Origin: Methanoculleus bourgensis MS2
GTDB taxonomy: Archaea; Halobacteriota; Methanomicrobia; Methanomicrobiales; Methanoculleaceae
Reading direction: 5' to 3'
Assembly (NCBI RefSeq): GCF_000304355.2
Contig: NC_018227.2
Location: 1,054,001-1,118,000, forward strand
Length of the DNA stretch: 64,000 bases
Position 1 is the stretch's first letter. The number at the start of each line of letters is the position of its first letter. The notes below the pieces were generated by a model. It was not told the origin of the DNA and did no database searches. It was given only the letters and a program-made list of their open reading frames with translations. Both the position numbers and the translations under genes were made by a program. Positions 50,233 to 59,043 of this stretch are shown one piece after another.

Positions 50233-50787
50233 ATGCTTCCTTTATATGTGGTCAACAATCACGGGCAGTTTAACCACCTGATCCAGAGGATGCTCCGTGA
50301 TATGGATATTCCGACCACAATGATCGCAAACGATACGCCGCCGGCTGATCTCGCCCGGGGTTGCCGGGGAATCATCCTCGGCGGCGGCCCGACCCTGGAC
50401 CGCACCGGGGTTGCCGCCGACTATTTGGACCTCGGCCTCCCGGTCCTCGGCATCTGTCTTGGGCTGCACATCATAGCGATGGCCCGGGGAGGCGCAGTCC
50501 GCCGGGGCGCAAGCGGTGGGTTTGGTGCGGTCGAGGTCGATATCCTCGACCATAACGATATCCTGCAGGGCTACCCTGACCGGATCCCGGTCTGGGCGTC
50601 GCATGCCGACGAGGTCTCGGTGGTGCCGGAAGGGTTTATCCGGCTTGCAGAGTCGGCCATCTGTGGTGTGGAGGCGATAGCGTCTCCCGGTGAGCGCCTC
50701 TACGGCGTCCAGTGGCACCCGGAGGTCAGCCATACCGTCAACGGACGGCTTCTTTTCGAGAATTTTGACCGGATATGCTCGGAGTAG
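50233..50787 (+). CDS. guaAA: GMP synthase glutamine amidotransferase subunit
   Basis: 184 residues, class I glutamine amidotransferase only. PVLGICLGLHIIA holds the nucleophilic Cys. YGVQWHPEVSHTVNG gives the catalytic His-Glu pair. LPLYVVNNHGQFNHLIQRML and GIILGGGPTLDRTG are typical for archaeal GuaAA. The synthetase subunit is not in the window, as usual for archaea with a split GMP synthase. It overlaps the next gene by 13 bp. Confidence 0.95.
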   Translation: MLPLYVVNNHGQFNHLIQRMLRDMDIPTTMIANDTPPADLARGCRGIILGGGPTLDRTGVAADYLDLGLPVLGICLGLHIIAMARGGAVRRGASGGFGAVEVDILDHNDILQGYPDRIPVWASHADEVSVVPEGFIRLAESAICGVEAIASPGERLYGVQWHPEVSHTVNGRLLFENFDRICSE

Positions 50788-51317
50788 ACGACGTTCGGGA
50801 CCAGGTAGGGTCCATCGGGTTTGGGTGCCGGGGATGCGGCGCCTGCTGCCGGCGGGTCGCGGAGGACTCAAACCTTGTTATCGTGAGCCCGGCCGAGGTG
50901 CGGGCGATCATGGCGGCGACCGGGATGGCCTGGGATGAGGTCGCCGAGCCCTACCCCGATTTCATCGATGCGGGGAACGGCGGTGAATACACCCTTGCCT
51001 GGTGTATCAGGCGGACCGCTGATGCCTGCATCTTTCTCCGGGACGGGCGGTGCTCTATCTACGCCCACCGTCCCTGGATCTGCCGGACCTATCCGTTTAT
51101 GCTTGTGGACGACGACCTGCTGGTCTCAGAATGCCCGGGTCTTGGCACTCCTCTCTCCCCCGGCGCCGCGCACGATGTGGCGCTGGGCCTCTGCAGGAGG
51201 CAGGTTGCCGAGGCGGCCGAGGAGGCCGGCGTCCGGGCGGTCTACCGGAAGGCGCGGGTGCCGCCGGGAGGGCGTGTCGTGATCGATAGCGAGGGTGTGA
51301 AGGTGCTGCATGACTGA
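50775..51317 (+). CDS. YkgJ-family cysteine-cluster protein
   Basis: 180 residues. FGCRGCGACCRRVAEDSNLVIVSPAEV, CIFLRDGRCSIYAHRPWICRTYPF and GLCRR show the C-x2-C-x3-CC .. C-x5-C .. RPxxCRxxPF pattern of the CxxCxxCC (YkgJ/DUF) family, thought to bind zinc or [Fe-S]. Function unknown. It overlaps guaAA (13 bp) and the TraB gene (8 bp), which means a common transcript. Confidence 0.85.
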   Translation: MLGVDDVRDQVGSIGFGCRGCGACCRRVAEDSNLVIVSPAEVRAIMAATGMAWDEVAEPYPDFIDAGNGGEYTLAWCIRRTADACIFLRDGRCSIYAHRPWICRTYPFMLVDDDLLVSECPGLGTPLSPGAAHDVALGLCRRQVAEAAEEAGVRAVYRKARVPPGGRVVIDSEGVKVLHD

Positions 51318-52506
51318 GATCCGTCTTGTCGGGACGGCGCATGTCTCACAGAAGAGTGTTGAGGACGTCCGGTCCGCCATCGAGGAGTTCCAGCCCGATA
51401 TCGTCGGCGTCGAACTCGACCGGGGCCGGTTTATATCGCTCACGCAGGAGACCCCCGATCCCACGGTCACCGAGATCCTGAAAGGCGGGAACTTCGGCCG
51501 ACTCCTCGTCCAGTGGGTGCTCGCCTTCATCCAGCAGCGGATCGGCGCCGAGACCGGCGTGAAACCCGGTGCTGAGATGCTGGCCGCCATCGAGGAGGCT
51601 GAGGCGCACCAGAGGCCCGTAGCGCTCATCGACCGGGATATCAGGATAACGCTCTCGCGGTTCTGGGGGAAGATGCGGATCTGGGAGAAGATCAAACTCA
51701 TCGGCGCCCTCATCTACTCGCTTGTGGGCGTCGAGGGGCAGGAGATCGACGTGGACGAGTTCACGAACCAGGACGTGGTGAGCGCGGCGATGGAGGAGTT
51801 CCGGAAGTTCTCCCCGCGGGGTGCCCAGGCCCTGATCGATGAACGGGACGCCTACCTCGCCCACCAGCTCCTGATGCTCGGGAGCCGCTACGAGCGGGTG
51901 CTCGCGGTCGTCGGCGCCGGGCATATCCAGGGGGTGCAGCGCTACCTTGACGCGCCGGAGACGCTGCCGCCGCTCCAGTCCCTGACCGCCGATGTGAAGG
52001 GGCTCCCGTGGGCAAAGATCATCGGGGCGGGCGTCACCCTCCTCTTCGCCCTCCTGATCGCCGCCATAGGCTTCTCGGGGGTGGGGCTTGATGTCCTGCT
52101 CGCCGCCCTCGTCTACTGGGTCCTGATCAACGGCATCTTAAGCGCCGTCTTCACGCTGCTCGCCGGCGGACATCCCTTCTCGGCCGCTACGGCGTTTGGC
52201 GTCTCCTGGCTGACATCACTCAACCCGGCGCTTGCGGCGGGATGGTTTGCGGCCATCGTCGAGGCGAAGATCAGGAAACCCACGACGGGAGAACTCCAGC
52301 AGATCCTCAAGGCCGAGACCTTCTCGGAGATGCGGCGGATCCCGCTCTTCCGGGTGGTGCTGGTCGCGGCTCTTGCAAACGTCGGGAGCACGCTCGGGAC
52401 GTTCGCCTACTTCATATTCATCTTCCCGGTCCTCGGGATCGACCCGGCCGTGGTCGTCAGCGACGGCTTTGCGAACATGCTGCAGATGCTGCAGGGCCTC
52501 CTCTGA
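51310..52506 (+). CDS. TraB/PrgY-family membrane protein
   Basis: 398 residues. The N-terminal TraB domain starts IRLVGTAHVSQKSVEDVRSAIEEFQPDIVGVELDRGRF, with AHVS and VELD as conserved motifs. VALIDRDIRITLSRFW and VLAVVGAGHIQGVQRYL close the domain (GHxxG). The C-terminal ~150 residues hold about five membrane helices (TLLFALLIAAIGFSG .., VYWVLINGILSAVFTLL, VVLVAALANVGSTLGTFAYFIFIFPVLG). TraB proteins are putative metal-dependent peptidases or hydrolases; the substrate is unknown. Overlaps the preceding gene. Confidence 0.88.
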   Translation: MTEIRLVGTAHVSQKSVEDVRSAIEEFQPDIVGVELDRGRFISLTQETPDPTVTEILKGGNFGRLLVQWVLAFIQQRIGAETGVKPGAEMLAAIEEAEAHQRPVALIDRDIRITLSRFWGKMRIWEKIKLIGALIYSLVGVEGQEIDVDEFTNQDVVSAAMEEFRKFSPRGAQALIDERDAYLAHQLLMLGSRYERVLAVVGAGHIQGVQRYLDAPETLPPLQSLTADVKGLPWAKIIGAGVTLLFALLIAAIGFSGVGLDVLLAALVYWVLINGILSAVFTLLAGGHPFSAATAFGVSWLTSLNPALAAGWFAAIVEAKIRKPTTGELQQILKAETFSEMRRIPLFRVVLVAALANVGSTLGTFAYFIFIFPVLGIDPAVVVSDGFANMLQMLQGLL

Positions 52507-52569
52507 GGCTTCCCCCCGGTTTTTCCGTTTCCCCAAGGTATTTAGGCCTGGAGTGCCCACCATCGTTGC

Positions 52570-53100
52570 ATGAGTCCGATTGGTGGAACGGTTAATCTCG
52601 GTGTCACCGTGATCAGGAGCAGGCGCAGCGTGCGGAAGTACAAGGACGATCCCGTCGAGGAGAAGGCCATCAAGGATGCCCTCGACTGTGCGCGGCTTGC
52701 CCCGACCGCCAGGAACGAGCAGCCCTGGCTCTTTGGGACCATCCAGAACCGCGAGACGCTGCAGGCGATCGCAGACCTTGTCGAGAACGCCAGGTTCATC
52801 GCTGATGCGCCCATCTGCTTTGCCATCTTTGGGAAGAAGGATGCGAAGTACTACCTCGAGGACTGCTGTGCGGCGACGACCCAGCTCATCCTCGCGCTCC
52901 AGGCGTGGGGGGTTGGGTCCTGCTGGGTTGCGGGGGAGAAGAAGGACTACATCGAGGATGTTAGAATTCTCCTCAACGTCCCGGAGGAGTACACGCTCGT
53001 CTCGCTCGTGCCCGCGGGATACCCTGAGGAGATCAATATCGCGAAGAAGAAGGTCCTTGATGAGGTCACGTTCTTCGAGCGCTACGAGGAAGAAGAGTAA
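52570..53100 (+). CDS. Nitroreductase-family flavoprotein
   Basis: 176 residues. VIRSRRSVRKYKDDPVEEKAIKDALDCARLAPTARNEQPWLF is the FMN-binding N terminus (RRSxRxY, APxxxNxQPW). CAATTQLILALQAWGVGSCWVAG and VSLVPAGYPEE complete the family pattern. It forms FMN dimers and reduces unknown substrates with NAD(P)H or F420-type donors. A TATA-like AAGGTATTTAGG lies 30 bp before the start. Confidence 0.9.
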   Translation: MSPIGGTVNLGVTVIRSRRSVRKYKDDPVEEKAIKDALDCARLAPTARNEQPWLFGTIQNRETLQAIADLVENARFIADAPICFAIFGKKDAKYYLEDCCAATTQLILALQAWGVGSCWVAGEKKDYIEDVRILLNVPEEYTLVSLVPAGYPEEINIAKKKVLDEVTFFERYEEEE

Positions 53101-53548
53101 ACTCTATTTTTTAGCGGTTCCGGCGCCCAGGCCGGACCAGTGAATACCAGTGTATCGGCTGCAGGGCGAGGCCATCGCCCCCGCTGCCGGATCATGCGGG
53201 AGGGAGGGGTGGCAATCACACAGTCTTCGCGCGAGAGCGCGTGCGGCAACAATCGCATGGACAATATTGGATGAATTAGTCCGGCAGTGGAGCATTTCAC
53301 CTAAAATTTCCATGAAGGCCTCCCCGGGTCCGGCTTGTGCGGAGGGGCGATGTCCACCACGGTCCACTGCCCGGGGCATAGGTCGCTTTCCTGCATACAG
53401 CCTCTTGCTCTGCCCCATGAACACTTCCGGGTGTTTCCGCGAGAGGCTGGTGATCCACACCAGAACCCGCAAAATACGGCGAAATAGTCCGGTAGAGCCT
53501 CTCCCCTGCGACAGGATGCCCCGGGAAGAAAAAAAGAATCCTGACCGA
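53101..53548. mobile_element. Decayed CTAG-MITE remnants
   Basis: No gene is seen. 53205-53290 holds CACACAGTCTTCGCGCGAGAGCGCG .. CATGGACAATATTGGATGAATTAGTCCGGCA, a right half of a MITE. 53288-53495 begins AGTGGAGCATTTCACCTAAAATTTCC and ends AATACGGCGAAATAGTCCGGTAG, a second, diverged copy with unrelated middle DNA. The joint again has abutting inverted ends (AGTCCGGCAGTGGAGCATTTC). Confidence 0.55.
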
Positions 53549-53727
53549 CTAGTGGACCGTTTCACCTTATGTTGCGGGTCCTGATGCGGGGCGAGCGATC
53601 GCCACCTCACGCGAAGACGCGAAGAACGCGAAGGGGACTATGCCGCCCAGCAACCGAACTTCGCGGCTTCGCGCCCTTCGCGTGAGATGGTATTGCATGG
53701 ACAATATTAGATGAAATGATACACTAG
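53549..53727. mobile_element. CTAG-MITE inserted in the fae-hps terminator hairpin
   Basis: TGGACCGTTTCACCTTATGTT .. CAATATTAGATGAAATGATACA with CTAG at 53549-53552 and 53724-53727. Without the insert the minus strand reads GACCGACTTCTAGTCGGTC then AGGATTCTTTTTTT, a hairpin with a T-run; the element sits at CTAG in its loop. The core is nearly identical to copy B (4059). Confidence 0.9.
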
Positions 53728-54905
53728 AAGTCGGTCATAATCCTGAACTGGTCAATCTCTTCGGTGTTCAGTTCCAGGAGGAACTCTTCTGCCGCGTTCT
53801 TGATGTTCTTGCTTCCGGTGATCGCGCGGCCGACGACAAGGATATCGGCGCCTGCGTGGAGCGCGTCCTTCACGACGGGCAGCCTGACGCCGCCTGCCGT
53901 CGCGACCAGCAGCCGCTCGCCGCCCGCCTTCTTGATCGCCGGGATATCTCCCCAGGCGTAATCGGTATCCTCTACATCGATGCCCCGGTGGAGTTCAACG
54001 ACGTCCGGCTTCACCGCAAGCTGCTCGACGACAGCGGCCGGGTCTTCGACGTTGAGCATATCAACCACCGTGTAGATGCCGGTCTTCCGGGTATCGGTGA
54101 TAGCCTTCTCGATGGTGGAGATGGGCGCAAGACCGGAGACCACCACGGCGTCGGCGCCGGCGTCGGCGGTCATCCGGGCCTCAAGGTTCCCGGTGTCGAG
54201 CGTCTTTAGGTCGGCGACGATGAAGGCGTTCGGGCGGATCTCACGGATCTCGGATATGATCGAGAGGCCGAATTTCTTGATCAGGGGCGTCCCGGCCTCG
54301 ATGATCAGGTGGTCGTTCTGGGGCAGCTCTTCAAGAACCCTGCGCATGTGGTTCCTGTCGACGAGGTCCATCGCAACCTGCAGGTACGGCGGGTTCCAGA
54401 GCCGCTGCACCTTGAACCCCATGACCGCATGGGCGGCCCGGTCTTTCTCGTGCATGAGCGTATCGATGTCCGGGAACCGGTCAAGAGCCCGGCGGAGAGC
54501 GAGTTTCATCGCCCCGTAGTTGAACCGGTAGATCTTGTTGTAGTCCTCGGCGGTGGGGTGGACAAAGACGCTTGCCATGATCACAGTGTCTTCGATATCA
54601 ATCCCCTCAAAGACGCCCTCCTCGACCGAGTCGGCGACGGCTTTGGCCACCGCTGCCTGGACCGGCCCGAAGATCTGGTTTACCTGGTACTCCTTCTTCA
54701 GGGTGACCTTCGGGATGACGAGCGTCGAGGGCTTCGTCGGCAGGTTCGGCCTGATGACCGCGAGCAGGGGCGTGTGACCCTTCGAGAGCTGCGAGAGCGA
54801 GTTTGCAAACGCCTGCCCTACCGCTCCCTCTTTGTTTCCCAATATCAGATCTATGTGCGCAAGTTCTGCGCCGTCTCCAACCAATGCTTCACCGATGAGA
54901 TACAT
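53724..54905 (-). CDS. faeB-hpsB: Bifunctional formaldehyde-activating enzyme / 3-hexulose-6-phosphate synthase
   Basis: 393 residues. The Fae part (about 1-165) is MYLIGEALVGDGAELAHIDLILGNKEGAVGQAFANSLSQLSKGHTPLLAVIRPNLPTKPSTLVIPKV and VIMASVFVHPTAEDYNKIYRFNYGAMKLA; it condenses formaldehyde with tetrahydromethanopterin. The HPS part follows (LQVAMDLVDRNHMRRVLEEL, IIEAGTPLIKKFG, VADLKTLDTG, DAVVVSGLAP, VATAGGVRLP, ADILVVGRAITG), an OMP-decarboxylase-like barrel for ribulose-phosphate supply. The stop codon TAG is part of the CTAG bordering the MITE. Confidence 0.97.
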   Translation of the reverse strand: MYLIGEALVGDGAELAHIDLILGNKEGAVGQAFANSLSQLSKGHTPLLAVIRPNLPTKPSTLVIPKVTLKKEYQVNQIFGPVQAAVAKAVADSVEEGVFEGIDIEDTVIMASVFVHPTAEDYNKIYRFNYGAMKLALRRALDRFPDIDTLMHEKDRAAHAVMGFKVQRLWNPPYLQVAMDLVDRNHMRRVLEELPQNDHLIIEAGTPLIKKFGLSIISEIREIRPNAFIVADLKTLDTGNLEARMTADAGADAVVVSGLAPISTIEKAITDTRKTGIYTVVDMLNVEDPAAVVEQLAVKPDVVELHRGIDVEDTDYAWGDIPAIKKAGGERLLVATAGGVRLPVVKDALHAGADILVVGRAITGSKNIKNAAEEFLLELNTEEIDQFRIMTDF

Positions 54906-55090
54906 ATGAATGCCCTCAGATACTGCACAAATATAGGTCAGACATCTATTAAAGATCTCCCGGATCGCCCCGTAATGGCGCTCGCGGCAGAGGTTTTTTG
55001 AGGAGAACAGGAAATCCCGGGGTCCGGTGCCGCAAGTTCTTCCGGCAGGGCGGGTCCCCGGACGGAGAAAGGTATTTTCGGTCCCGGAGT

Positions 55091-55681
55091 ATGGTCACGC
55101 TCACCATGTCAGAACTCTTTGTTCTCCAGACGCCGCTTGCCGAACTCATCCTCAGGGCAGCCGTGATCTATTTCTTTCTCCTGATCGTCATGCGGGTCAT
55201 CGGCAGGCACGAGTTCGGGCAGCTGACCCCGTTCGACCTCATCCTCCTGCTCATCATATCTGAGAGCATCTCAGAGGCGCTCAACGCAGGCGACAGTTCA
55301 CTCCTCGCAGGATTGGTCAGCGCATCGACGCTCCTCGGCCTGAACGTCCTCCTCTCCGTCGCGCAGTACAGGAGCCCGCAGATCCGCAGGATCATCTCCC
55401 CGGGTGCGCTCATGATTATCCAGGACGGCAGGATCATCGAGGAGAGCCTCCGGAGGGAACTGATGACCCGCGACGACCTCATCGAGCGGCTCCGCGCAAA
55501 GGGCATCGACGGGGTTGACGAGGTGCGGGTGGCCTACATCGAGAGCGACGGCGATATATCCGCGCTCCCCTGCCGGGAGAGCGATCTGCGCCGGATCAGG
55601 CAGGCGGCGGCTGCCGAAGAAGAGATGAAGAACACCGTATACCCAGGTAGAAACAGAGAATGTGGGGTCGGTGAGATTTGA
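55091..55681 (+). CDS. DUF421 (YetF/YcaP-like) membrane protein
   Basis: 196 residues from ATG 55091 (ATG 55106 is also possible). FVLQTPLAELILRAAVIYFFLLIVMRVIGRHEFGQLTPFDLILLLIISESISEALNAGDSSLLAGLVSASTLLGLNVLLSVAQYRS gives three membrane helices with the RxxGRxxxxQLTPFDLxxLLxxS motif. PGALMIIQDGRIIEESLRRELMTRDDLIERLRAKGIDGVDEVRVAYIESDGDIS is the soluble DUF421 domain. The role is unknown. The 3' end overlaps the opposite-strand tRNA-Trp by 19 bp. Confidence 0.85.
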   Translation: MVTLTMSELFVLQTPLAELILRAAVIYFFLLIVMRVIGRHEFGQLTPFDLILLLIISESISEALNAGDSSLLAGLVSASTLLGLNVLLSVAQYRSPQIRRIISPGALMIIQDGRIIEESLRRELMTRDDLIERLRAKGIDGVDEVRVAYIESDGDISALPCRESDLRRIRQAAAAEEEMKNTVYPGRNRECGVGEI

Positions 55682-55815
55682 ACTCACGATCGACGGGTCT
55701 CTCCGACATGCATCAGTGCTCCAACGGGTCATCATCCATCAATCAGGAGACCCATTGTTCATCACGTGCAAAGACCGCTGGAGCCCGTCGCCATTCCGGG
55801 CTTGGCCACGACCCC
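55663..55815 (-). tRNA. tRNA-Trp (CCA) with a 79-nt intron that is a box C/D guide RNA
   Basis: Exon 1 (55815-55778): acceptor GGGGTCG, D arm GCCA..TGGC, anticodon stem ACGGG, loop CTCCAG with anticodon CCA. Exon 2 (55698-55663): ACCCGT, T arm GTGAG TTCAAAT CTCAC, acceptor CGACCCC, discriminator A. The intron 55699-55777 lies after position 37. It holds box C GTGATGA, D' CTGA, C' GATGATGA and D CTGA. The guide before D (TTGGAGCA) pairs with GCTCCA, so that the fifth base addresses C34. The guide before D' (GGGTCTC) pairs with GAGACCC and addresses C39. This agrees with the known methylation of positions 34 and 39 in archaeal pre-tRNA-Trp. CCA is not encoded. Confidence 0.93.
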
Positions 55816-55871
55816 CGCTCTCTATACAGTTGACGCCATGTGACATAAGGATTGTGCTGGAAGAAACCAGT

Positions 55872-55882
55872 AATCATATATC
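55872..55882 (+). promoter_or_regulatory. TATA-like element before the acyl-CoA synthetase gene
   Basis: AATCATATATC about 25-35 bp before the ATG at 55907, in a run of AT-rich DNA with a second TATA-like TTTATATAG adjoining the start. A leaderless or short-leader transcript is likely. Confidence 0.45.
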
Positions 55883-55906
55883 GGTAATATATCCCATTTA
55901 TATAGA

Positions 55907-57607
55907 ATGGTAGAGGGCAGTTACGCGTGTGGGAGCTCGCAAAAACCCCTGATCGGCATCACCATCGGCGAGATGCTGAACCGAATAGCAGCAGCGCATC
56001 CGGACAGCGATGCGCTTATCTCCATCCACCAGGGTATCAGGTGGACGTATGCAGAGTTTCTTCGCGAGGTCAACACCCTGGCGCGCGCTCTCATGGCGAT
56101 CGACGTGGAGCGCGGGGACCGGGTCGCGATATGGGCGCTGAACTACGCGGAGTGGATACTGGTCCAGTTCGCCACCGCCAAGATCGGCGCCATCATGGTG
56201 AACATCAACCCGGCGTACCGGACGTATGAGTTTGAGTACGCTCTCAAGCAGTCCGAAGTCCAGACGCTCATCCTCCAGGGGCGGTTCAAGACGTCGGACT
56301 ACGTCGGGATGTTCTACGAGTCCTGCCCTGAGGCGTTCGAGGCAAAACCAGGCCGGATCAACTGCGACAAGTTCCCGTTCTTGAAGAACGTCGTCTTCCT
56401 CGGCGACATCCCCTACAACGGCATGTACACCTGGGACGACCTTCTCGCAAAGGCCGCGCTCATCAGCCCAGACGAGCTCCGGGAACGGGAGGAGTCGCTC
56501 GACTTTGACGACGCGGTCAATATCCAGTACACGAGCGGGACCACCGGGTTCCCGAAAGGAGTCGTCCTGACCCACCACAACATCTTAAACAACGGCGCAA
56601 TCATCGGCGACGGGATGAAGTTCACCCATAAGGACCGGCTCTGCATCCCGGTGCCGTTCTACCATTGTTTCGGGATGGTCCTCTCGAACATGGCCTGCGT
56701 CACCCACGGCGCCGCGATGATCCTGCCCTCGCCGGTCTTCAACGCCGAAGCGGTCCTGCGCGCCGTGCAGGACGAGCGGTGCACGGCGCTCCACGGCGTG
56801 CCCACCATGTTCATCGCTGAACTCTGTCACCCGGATTTCTCGAAGTACCGGCTTGATACCCTCCGCACCGGAATCATGGCCGGGTCGCCCTGCCCGACCG
56901 AGGTGATGCGGGAGGTCAACCGGGAGATGCATATGTCTGATATCGTGATCGTCTACGGGCAGACGGAGACCTCTCCCGGCGTAACCATGACGACAATCGA
57001 CGATCCGCTGGAGCTGCGTGTCTCCACCGTCGGGAGGCCGTTCCCCCACACCGAGATCAAGATCGTCGACCCGAACACGAAGCGGATCGTCCCCCGCGGT
57101 GAGACCGGCGAGATCTGCGCCCGCGGCTACTGCGTGATGCGGTGCTACTACAACAACCCGAACGCCACCCGGGCGACGATCGACGAGAACGGCTGGAACC
57201 ATACCGGTGACCTCGGGGTGATGGACGAGGAGGATTACGTCAAGATCGTCGGGCGCCTGAAGGATATGGTGATCCGCGGCGGTGAGAACATCTACCCGCG
57301 CGAGATCGAGGAGTTCCTCCACAACCACCCAAAGATTGCCGACGCCTACGTGATCGGCGTGCCCGACAAGAAGTACGGCGAGGAGCTGATGGCCTGGATC
57401 AAGACCGAGAATGGAGCAGAACTGACCGAAGCGGCGGTGAAGGAGTTCTGCCGCGGCCGGATTGCGCATTTCAAGATCCCGCGGTACGTGAAGTTCGTCG
57501 ATGAGTTCCCGATGACGGTCTCAGGTAAGATCATGAAGTTCAAGATGCGCGAGATGGCCATCGAGGAGCTCGGCCTCGAGACCGAGTCAAAGATCGAGAC
57601 CGCGTAA
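55907..57607 (+). CDS. AMP-dependent acyl-CoA synthetase
   Basis: 566 residues. The P-loop [19 protein letters not shown], the A5 motif [16 protein letters not shown], the A7 motif [39 protein letters not shown] and the C-terminal lysine region [14 protein letters not shown] mark an ANL-superfamily ligase. Best resemblance is to medium/long-chain fatty acyl-CoA synthetases (FadD-like, fatty-acyl or branched acids) and not acetyl-CoA synthetase. It activates a carboxylic acid with ATP and CoA. Monocistronic. Confidence 0.92.
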   Translation: MVEGSYACGSSQKPLIGITIGEMLNRIAAAHPDSDALISIHQGIRWTYAEFLREVNTLARALMAIDVERGDRVAIWALNYAEWILVQFATAKIGAIMVNINPAYRTYEFEYALKQSEVQTLILQGRFKTSDYVGMFYESCPEAFEAKPGRINCDKFPFLKNVVFLGDIPYNGMYTWDDLLAKAALISPDELREREESLDFDDAVNIQYTSGTTGFPKGVVLTHHNILNNGAIIGDGMKFTHKDRLCIPVPFYHCFGMVLSNMACVTHGAAMILPSPVFNAEAVLRAVQDERCTALHGVPTMFIAELCHPDFSKYRLDTLRTGIMAGSPCPTEVMREVNREMHMSDIVIVYGQTETSPGVTMTTIDDPLELRVSTVGRPFPHTEIKIVDPNTKRIVPRGETGEICARGYCVMRCYYNNPNATRATIDENGWNHTGDLGVMDEEDYVKIVGRLKDMVIRGGENIYPREIEEFLHNHPKIADAYVIGVPDKKYGEELMAWIKTENGAELTEAAVKEFCRGRIAHFKIPRYVKFVDEFPMTVSGKIMKFKMREMAIEELGLETESKIETA

Positions 57608-57692
57608 CTTTTTTTTGGTCCGGGAAGCGTGGGTCTGCGCTACGACCGGTCCCGGTGGTGAGGATCGGTATGGTGGCATTTTGATAAATTCA

Positions 57693-57700
57693 TTTTTATA
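57693..57700 (+). promoter_or_regulatory. TATA box of the propeller/chagasin gene
   Basis: TTTTTATA at 57693-57700, 31 bp before the ATG at 57732, after an AT-rich upstream TTTGATAAATTCA. The ribosome site GGGGAAGAAG follows closely. Confidence 0.45.
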
Positions 57701-57731
57701 GTCCAACTCTTATTCTCACCGGGGAAGAAGA

Positions 57732-59027
57732 ATGAAACACGTGTTCCTTCTTGTATGCATCCTCATCCTCACGCTCACGGTGGGCGTGAGCGGGGCGCCG
57801 GTGCAGGTGACGACCGACCGGAGTGACCAGATTGCCCCCGCCATCGACGGCGACCGGATCGTATGGGTCGACGGGCGGGACGGCGGCGCTGATATCTACC
57901 TCTACGATATTGTGGGGGCTACGGAGACCCGGATCACCAACGGAACCGCCGTCGCGCTCTGGCCTGATATCTCAGGGAACCGTATCGTCTGGCAGGATAA
58001 CCGGTCGGGGGCCCCGGATATCTGGCTCTATGATACGGCGACCGGGAATGAGACCCGGATCACGGACGCCCCCGGCGGCCAGGTCGTGCCGGCGATCGAC
58101 GGCGATACGGTCGTCTGGCTTGACAACCGGGCCGGCCCTGCTGGTGGCATCTACGCCATGAACCTGACGACCCGGACGGCGGTGCGGGTCTCCTCCGGCC
58201 CGGTGCAGGGGAATCCCCTGATCGTCTCTCCCGATGTCTCAGGCGGAACGATCGTCTGGGCGGACGGGAGCGGCGGGAACTACACCGTCTTTGCCGTCCG
58301 GGATGCTGCAGAGCCGGTAGCGCTCGCGAACGACAGCGCATTGCAGGGCTTCCCGGCGGTCGCGAGCGACCGGGTCGTCTGGTCTGAGATCCGGAACGGG
58401 TCGGCATCGCTCGTCGTCCACAACCTCACCACCGGCGAGGAGGAGCGGGTTTGGGGCAGGCCGCCGGGAATGGCTGTCTACCCTGACATCGCGGGGGACC
58501 TGGTCGTCTGGCAGAATGCTACGGGCCAGGATACCGATGACATCTACCTGCTCGACCTTGCCGCAGAAAAGACCCTGCAGGTCACCGACGATGACGCACT
58601 CCAGCTCCTCCCGCGGGTATCCGGCAGCCGGGTCGTCTGGATGGATAACCGGTCGGGAGACTGGGATATCTACCTCCTCACCGCCGGGAACGCAACTCAG
58701 TATACCTTCGGCATGGAGCAGAACGGCCAGAACGTCACCGTCCCGGTGAAGAGCGAGGTTGTCGTCAACCTTGCCGAGAACCCGACCACCGGCTACTCCT
58801 GGAACGCCACGGTATCGCCGGGGCTCACCATCACTAAAGACCGCTACCTGCAGAACGCGACCGCAGAGGGGATGCTCGGTGCCGGCGGGACCCACACCTG
58901 GACGCTCGTGCCTGAAGCGTCCGGGGTGTTTACGTTCTCGGCTGTCTACCGGCGGCCCTGGGAGAACCTGACCGGGACTGAGGAGCGGTTTGATCTCACT
59001 ATAACGGCCGTGAACGAAACGGTGTAG
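57732..59027 (+). CDS. Secreted beta-propeller protein with C-terminal chagasin (I42) domain
   Basis: 431 residues. Signal peptide residues 1-21 (MKHVFLLVCILILTLTVGVSG). Residues about 25-320 are repeats of the type DGDRIVWVDGR.GGADIYLYDIVG..ETRITNG, seven or so TolB-like blades with the recurring IVWxDNRSGxxDIxLYDxxTG. Residues about 330-431 match chagasin: NPTTGYSWNAT (L2 loop), GAGGTHTWTL (L4) and RRPWEN (L6), the three loops that enter the cleft of papain-type cysteine proteases. Such propeller-I42 fusions are seen in methanogens. With the serpin at 1515 the window has two secreted protease inhibitors. Confidence 0.88.
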   Translation: MKHVFLLVCILILTLTVGVSGAPVQVTTDRSDQIAPAIDGDRIVWVDGRDGGADIYLYDIVGATETRITNGTAVALWPDISGNRIVWQDNRSGAPDIWLYDTATGNETRITDAPGGQVVPAIDGDTVVWLDNRAGPAGGIYAMNLTTRTAVRVSSGPVQGNPLIVSPDVSGGTIVWADGSGGNYTVFAVRDAAEPVALANDSALQGFPAVASDRVVWSEIRNGSASLVVHNLTTGEEERVWGRPPGMAVYPDIAGDLVVWQNATGQDTDDIYLLDLAAEKTLQVTDDDALQLLPRVSGSRVVWMDNRSGDWDIYLLTAGNATQYTFGMEQNGQNVTVPVKSEVVVNLAENPTTGYSWNATVSPGLTITKDRYLQNATAEGMLGAGGTHTWTLVPEASGVFTFSAVYRRPWENLTGTEERFDLTITAVNETV

Positions 59028-59043
59028 GAGAAAAATAGGGAGT

